Below, in pieces: positions 43,420-52,291 of a stretch of DNA of 64,000 nt. The stretch's first letter is position 1, and each line of letters opens with the position of its first letter. The notes under the pieces are model-generated. The model saw nothing but the letters and a program-made list of their open reading frames with translations, did not search any database and was not told where the DNA came from. Both the position numbers and the translations under genes were made by a program. Source of the DNA: Thiocapsa bogorovii (GTDB lineage Bacteria > Pseudomonadota > Gammaproteobacteria > Chromatiales > Chromatiaceae); NCBI RefSeq assembly GCF_021228795.1, contig NZ_CP089309.1, forward strand, positions 1,612,001 to 1,676,000, in the 5' to 3' direction.

Positions 43420-44157
43420 ATGCCCCTCGGCGCTTCGGCCACGCGAACCGACGGCGCCATGCTGCACATGTACGCGATGTACCTGCTGGCGCAGTTTCGA
43501 GAGCGGGCCGCCTACCCGATGCTGGTGAAGCTATTCTCCGTGCCCGGCGAGGTGTGTTTCGACCTGACCGGTAATCTGGTGACCGAGGATCTGGATCGCA
43601 TCCTGGCGGCGGTGTGCGGTGAGGATGTGGATCCGATCAAAGGGATGATCGAGAACCGCGACGTGAACGAATACGTGCGCAGCGCCTGTCTGCGGGTGTT
43701 GGTCATGCTCGTCGCCCGGCGGGAACTGGAGCGCGCGTCTGTCGTGGCCTATTTCCGCAGCTTGTTCAACGGCAAGCTGGAGCCCGAGGCGGACTTCCTT
43801 TGGACCTCTCTCGTCAGCGCCTGGTGCGATCTGTATCCCGAGGAGCTGCTGCCCGACATCGAGCGCGCCTTCGACGCGGGGTTGGTGGATACGAGCTTCG
43901 TCGGAAGGGAATCTGTCGCGCGGCTGATGTCGGAAGGCATAGAGCAGGCGCTGCGAAGCGGCGACAGAAAAGGCCCGATCGAGGATACCGTGTCCGAGAT
44001 GAGCTGGTGGGCCTGCTTCAGGGAAGATGACCGCAAGGCGGCGCATGAGGCCCCGAGGATCGCGCACGGAGCCGGGGTCAGGGCGGTCAAGGTCGGGCGT
44101 AACGAACCCTGTCCCTGCGGCAGCGGAAAGAAGTTCAAGAAGTGCTGCGGGCGTTGA
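43420..44157 (+). CDS. DUF1186 protein with SEC-C zinc motif, N-terminus shortened
   Basis: 245 residues from ATG 43420. The DUF1186 helical-repeat core is LHMYAMYLLAQFRERAAYPM, LVKLFSVPGEVCFDLTGNLV, IKGMIENRDVNEYVRSACLR. It ends in a SEC-C zinc-binding motif (VGRNEPCPCGSGKKFKKCCG). Intact family members carry ~60 more residues before LHMYAMY; here that stretch is replaced by unrelated sequence following the methyltransferase gene, so the 5' end may be truncated. SEC-C motifs often mediate binding to SecA/ribosome-related partners, but this protein's function is unknown. Confidence 0.7.
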   Translation: MPLGASATRTDGAMLHMYAMYLLAQFRERAAYPMLVKLFSVPGEVCFDLTGNLVTEDLDRILAAVCGEDVDPIKGMIENRDVNEYVRSACLRVLVMLVARRELERASVVAYFRSLFNGKLEPEADFLWTSLVSAWCDLYPEELLPDIERAFDAGLVDTSFVGRESVARLMSEGIEQALRSGDRKGPIEDTVSEMSWWACFREDDRKAAHEAPRIAHGAGVRAVKVGRNEPCPCGSGKKFKKCCGR

Positions 44158-44252
44158 GGCTCGGGGCGCGTATCGGTGTTTGCCATTGCCGTTAGGTGAT
44201 GAAACCACTATGAAACAGATCCACGGACTCGCTCCCCGCCGATAGCTTCGGT

Positions 44253-45854
44253 TCAATCCGTGTCGGGCGGAGGCGCTCCGCCGTCGGGAGCAACACCGAG
44301 CCACGGTTGCAGCGCATCGAACAACGCCGTGCGACCCGCCGGCTTCAGAAGTACCGCATCTTGCCCCGCGCAGGGCGCGCGTCCCTCGGCGGATCCTACA
44401 CCGACGAATCCGACGATCGGCAGATGGCGGGCGTCGCCGAGCCGTTGCGTACGGATGCGCCCGGTGACCGTACAGCCATCCATGTCCGGGAGCGTGTCGT
44501 CCATCAACACGGCATCGATGCCCCCATCGGCGCACCGAGCGATGGCCTCGGCACCGCCGGCGACACACTCGCACGACGCCCCATAGCGCTGCAGCATCCC
44601 GGTGAGGACCTTTTGGTTGACCGGGTTGTCCTCGACCACCAGCACATGGCCCGACAACCGCTGCTCTGAGACGGACCGTCCGTCCGGCCGATCCGTCGGC
44701 GCCGGCACGGCATCGGCAGGCACCCGGATCGCGAAGCGGCAACCGTCGTCGATGGCCTCAAGGTCGAGGCTGCCGCCGAGACAGTCGAGGAGCCGCCGGC
44801 ACAGGTAGAGGCCAATCGTGCCGCCGGTGAAGGCGGCCGCCACCAGCCCCTCCGGTGTCGGCGGCCGTGCGAGCTGCTCCGCGAGAGCCTGCAGGTCCGC
44901 CCCGCCCGTCGCCACGACCTCGAACACCGGCCGGGGCGGTCCCGCGGGCAGCTCCTCGACCGCTGGCGCGAGCACCACTTCGGCGCCGGACGCGGTTCCG
45001 GACCAGAACCCCGATGCGCTCAGGCAGATCTCCCTCAACACCATGCACAAGCGCCACCGGTCCAGCGCAAACCACTGCTCCGCTGCAGGCGACTTGCGCG
45101 ACCGCAACACGCCGCCACGGCGCTCCGCCGCGGGTTCCAGCCACGCGACCACCTCCTCGACCAGCCGCGCGGGGGAGACCGGCTCGAGCCAGGGCTCGAC
45201 ACGCTCGAGCCGCAGTCGTGTGCCGTCGTACAGGGCATCGAAGGCCCCCAGCGCTTCTCGGATGGCCGCGCTGCCCGTTCTCAGGAGCTTGCGCCGCTCC
45301 TCGGCGTCGTCGAACTCCGGGTCCTCCAGCAGATCCAGGAGACCAAAGAGGCTGTCGAGTCGAACACGTTGCTCCCTCGCCAGCGCGCTCAGCATTCGCC
45401 AGGTGGCATCGTCCTGCAGCGCGTCGATGGGCCCGTGCTCCGCCGGGGTCAGGGCATCTGTCGAGCCGGCCTCCGCTTTGCTTCGCCGGTCCTCGACATG
45501 CCGCACGCGCAACCCTCTGGCGTCCTGCTCCCGCTTGGCGCGCCCGAACAACCCCACCGCCACCGCTCGGGCGTCCGCGTCGATCTCCTGCGGAAACACC
45601 AAAGTCACGATATCCGGATGGTGGCTGCCGACCACCCACCCACGACCGCCATCAAGCTCCAACACGCTGAACTCGGCCGCGACGGATCCGGCGAGCACCG
45701 GTCCGCACGCGCGGAGCAACGCCTTCGCTTCGGCCGCCGGGTCGGCCGCCGGCTGTCTCAGCAGGACGCACGTCCCCTGCTCGAACAACACCCATAGGGT
45801 TTCGGGATCCGCGATGACGCGCCTATAGGTGTCGATCCGCTCGAGATCATCCAT
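44253..45854 (-). CDS. Hybrid sensor kinase-like protein with receiver domain; H-box degenerate
   Basis: 533 residues. The N-terminal ~150 residues are unassigned. Residues ~155-400 have the layout of a histidine kinase (dimerisation helices LAREQRVRLDSLFGLLDLLE, an ATPase-like end FTGGTIGLYLCRRLLDCLGG), but no phospho-accepting His is present in the first helix. The C-terminal receiver domain is intact: VLVVEDNPVNQKVLTGML, phospho-Asp in DAVLMDDTLPDMDGC and VLLKPAG. It may be a pseudokinase that receives phosphate from another kinase. No response-regulator or kinase gene adjoins. Confidence 0.7.
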   Translation of the reverse strand: MDDLERIDTYRRVIADPETLWVLFEQGTCVLLRQPAADPAAEAKALLRACGPVLAGSVAAEFSVLELDGGRGWVVGSHHPDIVTLVFPQEIDADARAVAVGLFGRAKREQDARGLRVRHVEDRRSKAEAGSTDALTPAEHGPIDALQDDATWRMLSALAREQRVRLDSLFGLLDLLEDPEFDDAEERRKLLRTGSAAIREALGAFDALYDGTRLRLERVEPWLEPVSPARLVEEVVAWLEPAAERRGGVLRSRKSPAAEQWFALDRWRLCMVLREICLSASGFWSGTASGAEVVLAPAVEELPAGPPRPVFEVVATGGADLQALAEQLARPPTPEGLVAAAFTGGTIGLYLCRRLLDCLGGSLDLEAIDDGCRFAIRVPADAVPAPTDRPDGRSVSEQRLSGHVLVVEDNPVNQKVLTGMLQRYGASCECVAGGAEAIARCADGGIDAVLMDDTLPDMDGCTVTGRIRTQRLGDARHLPIVGFVGVGSAEGRAPCAGQDAVLLKPAGRTALFDALQPWLGVAPDGGAPPPDTD

Positions 45855-46226
45855 TCACTAGCCCTCCGCCACCGAAGACCATGACCCTGCCGCCGCCGCG
45901 CGGCTACGCTGCATCGTCGCCTGTTCGGCAACCGGCGTTTCAGCGCGCCAGCGGGCCGAGTATCCGAAAGTCGTACCATGAGCACCTTAGGGATCCGTCT
46001 CCCCGACAATCGCACCCTTCGGGAGCCCCCCAAAGGCGCCAGGGCAGCGTTACAGCCCTTGGAAATAGCACCCACTGTTCCCCGCGGTCTGTGCCCTGCC
46101 CTGACGCCTTTGGGGGGCCCTGAGCATGCAAAATAAGGTGGAACGAGGTACTAGCCGGACAGCCACGACGTGGGATTTCTGCTGGGCACCGCGGTCTGTC
46201 GCCGGCTGCCGAGTCCCCGTTGCGGC
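45855..46226. other. Intergenic region containing an inverted-repeat element
   Basis: 372 bp between the sensor gene start and the nitroreductase stop. No gene is seen. The main content is the inverted-repeat element at 46025-46118. Confidence 0.5.
46025..46118. repeat. 94-bp inverted-repeat (MITE-like) element
   Basis: Arms of 23 bp (46025-46047 and 46096-46118) match with one mismatch, starting GCCCCCCAAAGGCG and ending CGCCTTTGGGGGGC. The interior of 48 bp is non-coding. It could fold as one long RNA hairpin. Confidence 0.6.
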
Positions 46227-46985
46227 TCAGCAGCGGAAGAACCCCCGTCCGCGCAGAAAATCGAGCATGTGCTTGCGCTTCTTGCCCTGCACGGCATTGG
46301 CGGTGGCGGCGGACCAGTCGTCCAGCCGGGCGTTGCCGACGCGGCTGCGATAGTAAGCAGCCATCGTGGCGTCGTAGGCGCCGATCTGGGCCGGGTCCGG
46401 GTCCCGATAGCGGTCCTGGTGCAGGATCAGCTCCACCGGCATGCGCGGCTTGACCGCCTGCCCCTCGGCCTGCTCGCTCGGCCAGCCCAAGCATAGCCCG
46501 AACAGCGGCAGCACCCTCTCAGGCAGCGCCAGCGCCGACACGACTACGTCCGGCTCGTTGCGGATGCCCCCGATGAAGACGCCGCCGAGCCCGACGGACT
46601 CCGCCGCCAGCATCAGGTTCTGCGCGAACAGCGCGCAGTCGACAATGGCGGCGAGCGAATGCTCGGCCCAGCCCGCCAGCTCGCCGCGACCCTGTGCCCG
46701 GCAGGCGTGATCGATGCGGCGCAGATCCGCGCAGCAGATCAGGAACACTGGTGCCTGCTCCACCCAACGCTGACCACCGGCGGCCTTGGCGATACGCGCC
46801 CGCGCCTCGGCCCGGTGGACGCGCACCAGCGAATAGGCCTGGATGAAGCTCGACGAGGCGGCGCCCTGGGCGGATGCGATCAGCCGCACCAGCAGGGCAT
46901 CGTCCACCGGCTCGTCGGTGTAGTCGCGCACGGAGCGATGGGCGCGTTGCAGGTCGATGACGGCTGAGGTGGGTTGTTTGGTCAT
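46227..46985 (-). CDS. NfsA/FRP-type NAD(P)H nitroreductase or flavin reductase
   Basis: 252 residues. Typical start AHRSVRDYTDEPVDDALLVR, FMN-site SAQGAASSSFIQAYSLVRVH, then AIVDCALFAQNLMLAAESVG, LGGVFIGGIRNEPDVVVSAL and LFGLCLGWPSEQ. C-terminal RGRGFF as in NfsA-like proteins. Reduces nitroaromatics or quinones with NAD(P)H; the physiological substrate is unknown. Divergent from the Old Yellow Enzyme gene 570 bp away, possibly a shared electrophile response. Confidence 0.9.
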   Translation of the reverse strand: MTKQPTSAVIDLQRAHRSVRDYTDEPVDDALLVRLIASAQGAASSSFIQAYSLVRVHRAEARARIAKAAGGQRWVEQAPVFLICCADLRRIDHACRAQGRGELAGWAEHSLAAIVDCALFAQNLMLAAESVGLGGVFIGGIRNEPDVVVSALALPERVLPLFGLCLGWPSEQAEGQAVKPRMPVELILHQDRYRDPDPAQIGAYDATMAAYYRSRVGNARLDDWSAATANAVQGKKRKHMLDFLRGRGFFRC

Positions 46986-47558
46986 GGCGGTTGTCCTGCC
47001 CCTAATGTCGTATTTCCAGGCAATTGCTTGCCCGATGCGGGGTTGTCCGAAAACCCAGTCCGGGTAGGACGCACGGTCTCTCGGCAGGTTGTGGGTTCGA
47101 CCACGCGCTGACGCACCGGCGTCGGCGCATGGGCGACCAGTCTACGCCAGGATGGGTCGATCGCCAGCGAGGCGTTGCTTGAGACCGACGAGCATGTGCC
47201 GCGCAGCAGCAAGGATTAAGCCGGCTGCGCACTGGAAGCGCCGACTTTCCAGTCCGGCGAGGCAGTGACTCCCTCACCGGGACGCCGGATCGGGCGGAGT
47301 CGGCCAAAAGTGTTCATTGCACCTCACTTGGCTGTTCCGGCAAGCCTTGCAAGCAATTGACTCCGCGACAGGCGATCCGCTCGGTGGTCTTGCGCTCGGT
47401 GCCGATCCGCTCCACCCTCGCCGGCATGTCGAGTCGATCGCGCCGAGGCTCGGCGGAAAGACCTCGATAGCGTCGGCTCTTGCGCAGCGCGGCCTGCAGG
47501 CCGTCTCCGCAGTCCGTGAGCCGAACCGTTTTAATCAACAGCACCCCGGGGAACCACG
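46986..47558. other. Divergent intergenic region, no gene recognised
   Basis: 573 bp between the nitroreductase and ene-reductase starts. Several frames are open on both strands, but none resembles a known regulator or transposase. No clear operator was found. Confidence 0.4.
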
Positions 47559-48650
47559 ATGCCTTCACTGTTCGACCCGATCCAGATGGGCGATCTCGCC
47601 CTGCCCAACCGCATCGTCATGGCACCGCTGACGCGCAACCGAGCCGTCGGTCTGAAGCCAAGCGAGTTGACGGTCACCTACTACCGGCAGCGCGCAACCG
47701 CCGGTCTGATCATCACCGAAGCGACCCAAATCAGCCCCATGGGCCAGGGCTATCTGGATACTCCCGGCATCTACAGCGCCGAGCAGGTGGCCGCCTGGCG
47801 CAAGGTCACGGATGCGGTGCACGCTGCGGGCGGTTTGATCTTCATGCAACTCTGGCACGTCGGTCGCATCTCACACACTTCCCTGTTGCCGGACGGCGAG
47901 GTACCCGTCTCGTCGACGAACCGCCGGCCCAATGCCATGACGTTTGCGCCCGAGGGATTCGTCGAGGTCTCTCAACCTCGCGCGCTGCGCGACGAGGAGA
48001 TCCCCGGGCTGATCCAGGACTACCGTCGCGCCGCCAACCACGCACTCGCCGCCGGATTCGACGGGGTCGAAGTCCACGCCGCCAACAACTACCTGCTCGA
48101 ACAGTTCCTGCGAGACAGCGTCAACGACCGCGCAGCCCCCTATGGCGGCAGCATCCCCAACCGAGTGCGTCTCGTCGTCGACGTCATGAAGGCCGTGGCC
48201 GACGAAGTCGGCGCCGGGCGCACCGGTATCCGCCTCAGCCCGATGACCACGTTCAACGACACCCCGCGCGACAGCGATCCACAAGCGCTTTACAGCCATC
48301 TCGTCGATCAACTGGCCCCGCTCGGACTGGCCTATTTGCATGTCATCCATGGTGAAACCGGCGGACCGCGCGAACCCGAGGACGCCGAGCGCCCGTTCGA
48401 CTACGATGCCCTGCACGAGCGATTCAAGGGCTGCTGGATGATCAACAACGGCTACGGGAAGGACGACGCGGAACAGGCCCTCGCGGAGGGTAGGGCCGAC
48501 CTCGTGGCCTTCGGCCGCCCCTTCATCAGCAACCCCGACCTCGTTCGCCGATTGCGCGAGAATGCACCGCTCAATGCGCTGCAGGAAGACACGCTCTACG
48601 GGGGCGGCGCGGAGGGCTATACGGACTACCCCGGGTTGAGCGATCTTTAG
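47559..48650 (+). CDS. Old Yellow Enzyme family alkene reductase
   Basis: 363 residues. FMN-dependent ene-reductase of the NemA/XenB class that reduces activated C=C bonds and nitro compounds. Signatures: LFDPIQMGDLALPNRIVMAP (barrel start), IFMQLWHVGRISHTSLLPDG, the substrate-anion pair H-A-A-N in GVEVHAANNYLLEQFLRDSV, YGGSIPNRVRLVVDVMKAV and FGRPFISNPDLVRRL. Start ATG follows CCCCGGGGAACCACG. Full length (E. coli NemA is 365). Confidence 0.95.
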   Translation: MPSLFDPIQMGDLALPNRIVMAPLTRNRAVGLKPSELTVTYYRQRATAGLIITEATQISPMGQGYLDTPGIYSAEQVAAWRKVTDAVHAAGGLIFMQLWHVGRISHTSLLPDGEVPVSSTNRRPNAMTFAPEGFVEVSQPRALRDEEIPGLIQDYRRAANHALAAGFDGVEVHAANNYLLEQFLRDSVNDRAAPYGGSIPNRVRLVVDVMKAVADEVGAGRTGIRLSPMTTFNDTPRDSDPQALYSHLVDQLAPLGLAYLHVIHGETGGPREPEDAERPFDYDALHERFKGCWMINNGYGKDDAEQALAEGRADLVAFGRPFISNPDLVRRLRENAPLNALQEDTLYGGGAEGYTDYPGLSDL

Positions 48651-48694
48651 TCACTGCGCGAGAGACCGGCGACCGCAACGATTGTGCTCGCTCT

Positions 48695-48875
48695 TCAAAC
48701 GCCGGGTCGGGGATCGGCTCGATCGTCGCCGATGTGCCGCCGGACCTGCGCCGTACGGTGCACCGGCGCGTGATGAATGGGCTGCGTCCGGGCGGCGTCC
48801 CGATCCTGGAAGCCTTCACGCCCGAGCGGTTGCGCCGCGGCACAGGCAGTCCCCCGGTCGCGGCGCTCGATACGC
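48695..48875 (+). pseudogene. Fragment of a SAM methyltransferase (paralogue of the gene at 42783)
   Basis: The stretch VPPDLRRTVHRRVMNGLRPG then GVPILEAFTPERLRRGTGSP corresponds to residues ~100-147 of the methyltransferase at 42783-43379, also at DNA level. Neither the start, the SAM-binding motif nor the C-terminus is present. It is a decayed paralogue just before the O-methyltransferase gene. Confidence 0.8.
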
Positions 48876-48935
48876 AGGCTCGGGGTAAGACGATTCACCA
48901 GCCGGAATACATCCCGTGCAAGCAGGAAGAAACGC

Positions 48936-49598
48936 ATGAGTAATCGAACGATCCCCATCGACGAGCGGCTTCACAGGTATCTGCTCGAGCACTCCCTGCG
49001 CGAGAGCGATGTCAAACGGCGCCTGCGCGAGGTCACGGCCTCCTTGGAGTGGAGCGGCATGCAGATCGCCCCGGAGCAGGGTCAGTTGATGGCCCTGCTG
49101 GTGGAGCTGATCGGTGCTCGGCGCATCATCGAGATCGGAACCTTCACCGGCTACAGCGCGCTGTGCATGGCCGAGGCCATGCCGGCCGACGGTACGCTGA
49201 TCTGCTGCGACCTCAGTCAGGAGTGGACCGGAATCGCCCGAGACTTCTGGCGCGAGGCCGGGGTCGCGGAGCGCATCGGCCTGCGTCTGGCACCGGCGCT
49301 GGAGACCCTCGATGCCTTGCTGGCGCAGGGCCAAGAAGGGCAGTTCGACATGGCCTTCATCGACGCCGACAAGACCAATTACACCCGGTACCTCGATCGG
49401 TGTCTGACGCTGGTGCGGTCCGGTGGTCTCATCCTGTTCGACAACACGCTCTGGGACGGCCGCGTGGCCGATCCCGATGACCAGGACGAGGATACCCGGG
49501 CGATTCGCGCGCTCAATGATCGCCTGTTGGGAGATCAGCGCGTGACTCTCAGTCTGGTGCCGATCGGCGATGGGCTGACGCTGGTGCGCAAACGCTGA
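48936..49598 (+). CDS. Class I O-methyltransferase (catechol/caffeoyl-CoA type)
   Basis: 220 residues from ATG 48936 with AGGAAG upstream; the frame open to 48777 crosses the methyltransferase fragment and is excluded. SAM motif IIEIGTFTGYSALCMAEAMP, the metal-binding DMAFIDADKTNYTRYLDRC and GGLILFDNTLWDGRVADPDD are diagnostic of the cation-dependent OMT family. It methylates hydroxyl groups of catechol-like or similar acceptors; the substrate is unknown. Confidence 0.93.
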   Translation: MSNRTIPIDERLHRYLLEHSLRESDVKRRLREVTASLEWSGMQIAPEQGQLMALLVELIGARRIIEIGTFTGYSALCMAEAMPADGTLICCDLSQEWTGIARDFWREAGVAERIGLRLAPALETLDALLAQGQEGQFDMAFIDADKTNYTRYLDRCLTLVRSGGLILFDNTLWDGRVADPDDQDEDTRAIRALNDRLLGDQRVTLSLVPIGDGLTLVRKR

Positions 49599-49682
49599 TC
49601 TCCGCGCGAGGTCAAGCCCGATGGAGTGCTGCCTTCACGGAAGGCCGAGAAGCGTAACACGCCCTGCTGAGCTCGGGTCCGC

Positions 49683-49847
49683 CTAGCGGGAAACCCCGCG
49701 ATAGAGCTGTTCCACCCAGTCTCTGAACCAAGCCGGACGCGCGAGCAGAATGTAAGCAAGCAGCACCGACGCAAGCGGGACCGCGAAGGCCGCGGTGTCC
49801 ACGACGACGAACAACAGGGCCAGAATAAAACGGTGGGCGAGACTCAT
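49683..49847 (-). CDS. Small membrane protein, unknown function
   Basis: 54 residues from ATG 49847: MSLAHRFILALLFVVVDTAA then a second hydrophobic stretch FAVPLASVLLAYILLARPAW and WFRDWVEQLYRG. The layout (one long or two short helices plus an amphipathic tail) looks like a real small inner-membrane protein of a kind seen in other proteobacteria; I cannot name a family. Confidence 0.5.
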   Translation of the reverse strand: MSLAHRFILALLFVVVDTAAFAVPLASVLLAYILLARPAWFRDWVEQLYRGVSR

Positions 49848-50070
49848 GACGACCTCGGCGTTGGCAATAGTCACGACGCGAACGGGATTCGGGGCAGCTG
49901 CGTTCGGTGGCGTCGCCTCGGTGAACGCAGTCGGCGAGCGGATTCTCATTCGGAGCCTGACAACTCCGCCCATTCCAATGCGCGGTCTCCGGACGGCTGC
50001 CCCGACGGGGTGAGCGGAAATGGCCGTTATGAATCAGGCGTTGCGGACGGTCGACCGAAGGCGTCTGGGG

Positions 50071-50280
50071 TTCTTGAGCCCCTTGCTTTACAGGTCCGGA
50101 AACGACGAGCAGGTCCGCAGCCAGGTTTACCGCGACGTCACCTACGGTGATCACGATACCACTTGGCAGGTCTTTCCCTGGGGAAGCACGCCCCCGAGCT
50201 TCAGTGCCGAGGCGAAACCCGGCTACGATCCGGCAACCGGTTGGGGGTCACCGAGATTCCCGCCGTTTTTCATGCAGATC
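50071..50280 (+). pseudogene. C-terminal remnant of an S53 (sedolisin) peptidase
   Basis: Within an open frame (50020-50427) the segment SPLLYRSGNDEQVRSQVYRD then VTYGDHDTTWQVFPWGSTPP and PGYDPATGWGSP matches the end of sedolisin proteases, whose calcium site and terminal PGYD-ATGWGSP motif are highly conserved. The catalytic Ser/Glu/Asp region is absent. The frame then runs into the antisense of the MBL gene. Confidence 0.5.
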
Positions 50281-50386
50281 AGAAAACAGCGCGAAAGCCT
50301 CCCCTCCGAGGCACTGCCGAGAATCACCAGATCACAGCCACGTTTGAATGGCTTGCTCGCTGGCCTTTCTTCAGCACGCTGCCACT

Positions 50387-51367
50387 CTAGAACTGGTCCC
50401 GCTCGACTTGCAGATACATCTGGCTAACGACGCCGCCGAGCTGATCGAAGTCATACCATGCTTGGTAGTCCGCCAGCTCCTCTTTGAGTTCTTGGGTCAC
50501 TTCGAAGTCGGTCAGCCCGGCGTCATAGCCGGCAGCGGTGCCATCGTAGAGAGCCGTTAGAAACGCCAAAGCGCGTTCGGGTAACGCATCGCCGGCCGGG
50601 TGGCCGCGACCGGGAATAAAGGTGTCGGCGTCCAGGGCGATCGCTTCCCGAGTCGCGGCGATCTGTCCTTCGAAATCGGCATCGCTTGGTACGCCCTGCG
50701 AGGGCACTTCGGGCTCGACGACCAGGCCGCCGAGGAAGACCGCGCGCTCGCTCGGGACCTCGAGAACCAGATCATGATCCGTATGTCCATGGCCGAAGTG
50801 ATGCACTTTCACATCAATGCCGGCCAGCGTCAGGGTTTCGCCACCGAGCAAGGGATGGTCGGGAAGGATGAACCGGGTCGTCTCGCCGTCATGATCGCCG
50901 GTGATGGCCTTGACCCAAAAGTCCCCTTCGCCTTGGTTGATGCGGGCGATCATGCGCTCATGGGCGTAAATCGGCACCTCGGGATACGCCTCCCCGATGG
51001 CCTGGTTCCCAAGCCAGTACAGGCCATGGATGTGCGAGTTGAAGACCGCTATCACGGGCTTGTCGGTGATGGTCTGTAGGCGCTCGAGCACCAAGCGACC
51101 GGCCTGGAGGCTGCTGCCGGGGTCGATCAAGATGACACCGGTCTCGCCGATAATCGCTGCGGGATTGGTCAACGGATAGTTCACCGACTGGCGCGGGCAG
51201 CGGCGATGATCCGATCCGACGATGACGAAAATCCGCTCAGTAACTGACTCGAAGGGGCATGGCGGATCGCCGGTGCCGAGTGCGGCAGAGAATGGAAAGA
51301 CGAGGCTCATCGAAACGAGCGGCCCGCGCAGAAAGCGAGCACGGTTATGTGGCTTTGACTTCCACAT
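50387..51367 (-). CDS. MBL-fold protein lacking most metal ligands
   Basis: 326 residues from ATG 51367, chosen for GGAGG 8 bases upstream. A signal peptide follows (LVSMSLVFPFSAALG). The metallo-beta-lactamase fold is clear (NYPLTNPAAIIGETGVILID, KVHHFGHGHTDHDLVLEVPS). But the signature H-x-H-x-D-H reads HIHGLY (both D and second H lost), the conserved FxGD is FLGG, and the final GHG-type histidine is PGRGHP. Only isolated ligands remain, so hydrolase activity is doubtful. A close relative would be a periplasmic MBL hydrolase of the quinoprotein-relay type. Confidence 0.8.
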   Translation of the reverse strand: MWKSKPHNRARFLRGPLVSMSLVFPFSAALGTGDPPCPFESVTERIFVIVGSDHRRCPRQSVNYPLTNPAAIIGETGVILIDPGSSLQAGRLVLERLQTITDKPVIAVFNSHIHGLYWLGNQAIGEAYPEVPIYAHERMIARINQGEGDFWVKAITGDHDGETTRFILPDHPLLGGETLTLAGIDVKVHHFGHGHTDHDLVLEVPSERAVFLGGLVVEPEVPSQGVPSDADFEGQIAATREAIALDADTFIPGRGHPAGDALPERALAFLTALYDGTAAGYDAGLTDFEVTQELKEELADYQAWYDFDQLGGVVSQMYLQVERDQF

Positions 51368-51539
51368 CGAGCCACCTCCAGGCGGTGATGGCGCCACCTG
51401 GCCAGCGCACCGTCACCGCAGACTTTGGCGGCCGGGGCTGGGGATTAGCAGGCGCCGAAATCGAATAAGTTAGGGCATGGCAGGTCGATGCCGGAGCGTC
51501 GGTTGATTCAGGTCTCACCGCAGCCGGCCATGCTTGACG

Positions 51540-51568
51540 GATATAGTCAGGCAAGCAAGATCTGTCAA
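51540..51568 (-). promoter_or_regulatory. Candidate sigma-70 promoter for the MBL-fold gene
   Basis: On the minus strand TTGACA (51568-51563), a 17-bp spacer and TATATC (51545-51540). It is 173 bp upstream of the start codon and oriented toward it. The -35 box is a perfect match. Confidence 0.55.
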
Positions 51569-52287
51569 CCCGGCCGATGGGCGAGTGCGTCACTGTAGGG
51601 CCTGGGCACCGAGGGCTCTGGCGTGGTTCGCTGCGACCAGCGACGGACCCGAGACAGGCTGGCCAGGGTAACAAGAAGCCGCGGGCCGGCCTGGTGACAA
51701 AGAATCCGCTGCAGTGGCCACGACGCCCGTTGATCGTGTGGGAGGAGAGGCATCCGTAAGATGTCCAGACCGGGCCGATCGCAGCTATGGCCGTTTATGA
51801 TGCTGGTGACTCTTGCGAGCAACCTCCCGGCCGCGCCGCCCTGGAGCCTGTCTGACTAGGGCTTTTTCCTCGAACACGAATCCGCCGCCCCTGCAGGCCA
51901 GGTATCCACTAGATCGTGGTGACCCGAATACGCCCTGGCCGTGCAGACCGTCGTGGCCCCCGTTCGGTCCCATGTCCTCTGCAAGGTCGAGCGGCAGGTC
52001 AGGACGCGATGCAGTCGCTGTCGGTCAGACTCCGGATGGGCGGATTACCCTTTGTGGACATTGACCTTTCGCGCCCGATCGGGTCGAAACGGCCACGAAT
52101 CGGGACGCGCGACGGGATCGGTATTGACCCTGGCCCCTTATCCCCGTTGGAGTCGTTCACGGATCGCTCTCTTGTGGGTTGTCGTGGTTTCCTTTGCGGC
52201 GAGGTGGATTTTAATTGATGAGTCGTTGCCGAGTCGCTCGTCTCTTGCCGCTGTCAACGCGAATGTCTGTCGGAAGGGTGCGGCTCT
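51569..52287. other. Region with no recognised gene
   Basis: 719 bp before IS1380 copy 2. Short frames occur on both strands, without family resemblance or ribosome sites. It may be decayed accessory DNA. Confidence 0.4.
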
Positions 52288-52291
52288 CTAG

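Noticed and set aside
44191-44197. GTTAGGT preceded by TTGCC, as at the attC-like site 15607
   Set aside because: No left core or complementary arm is found upstream; isolated match only.
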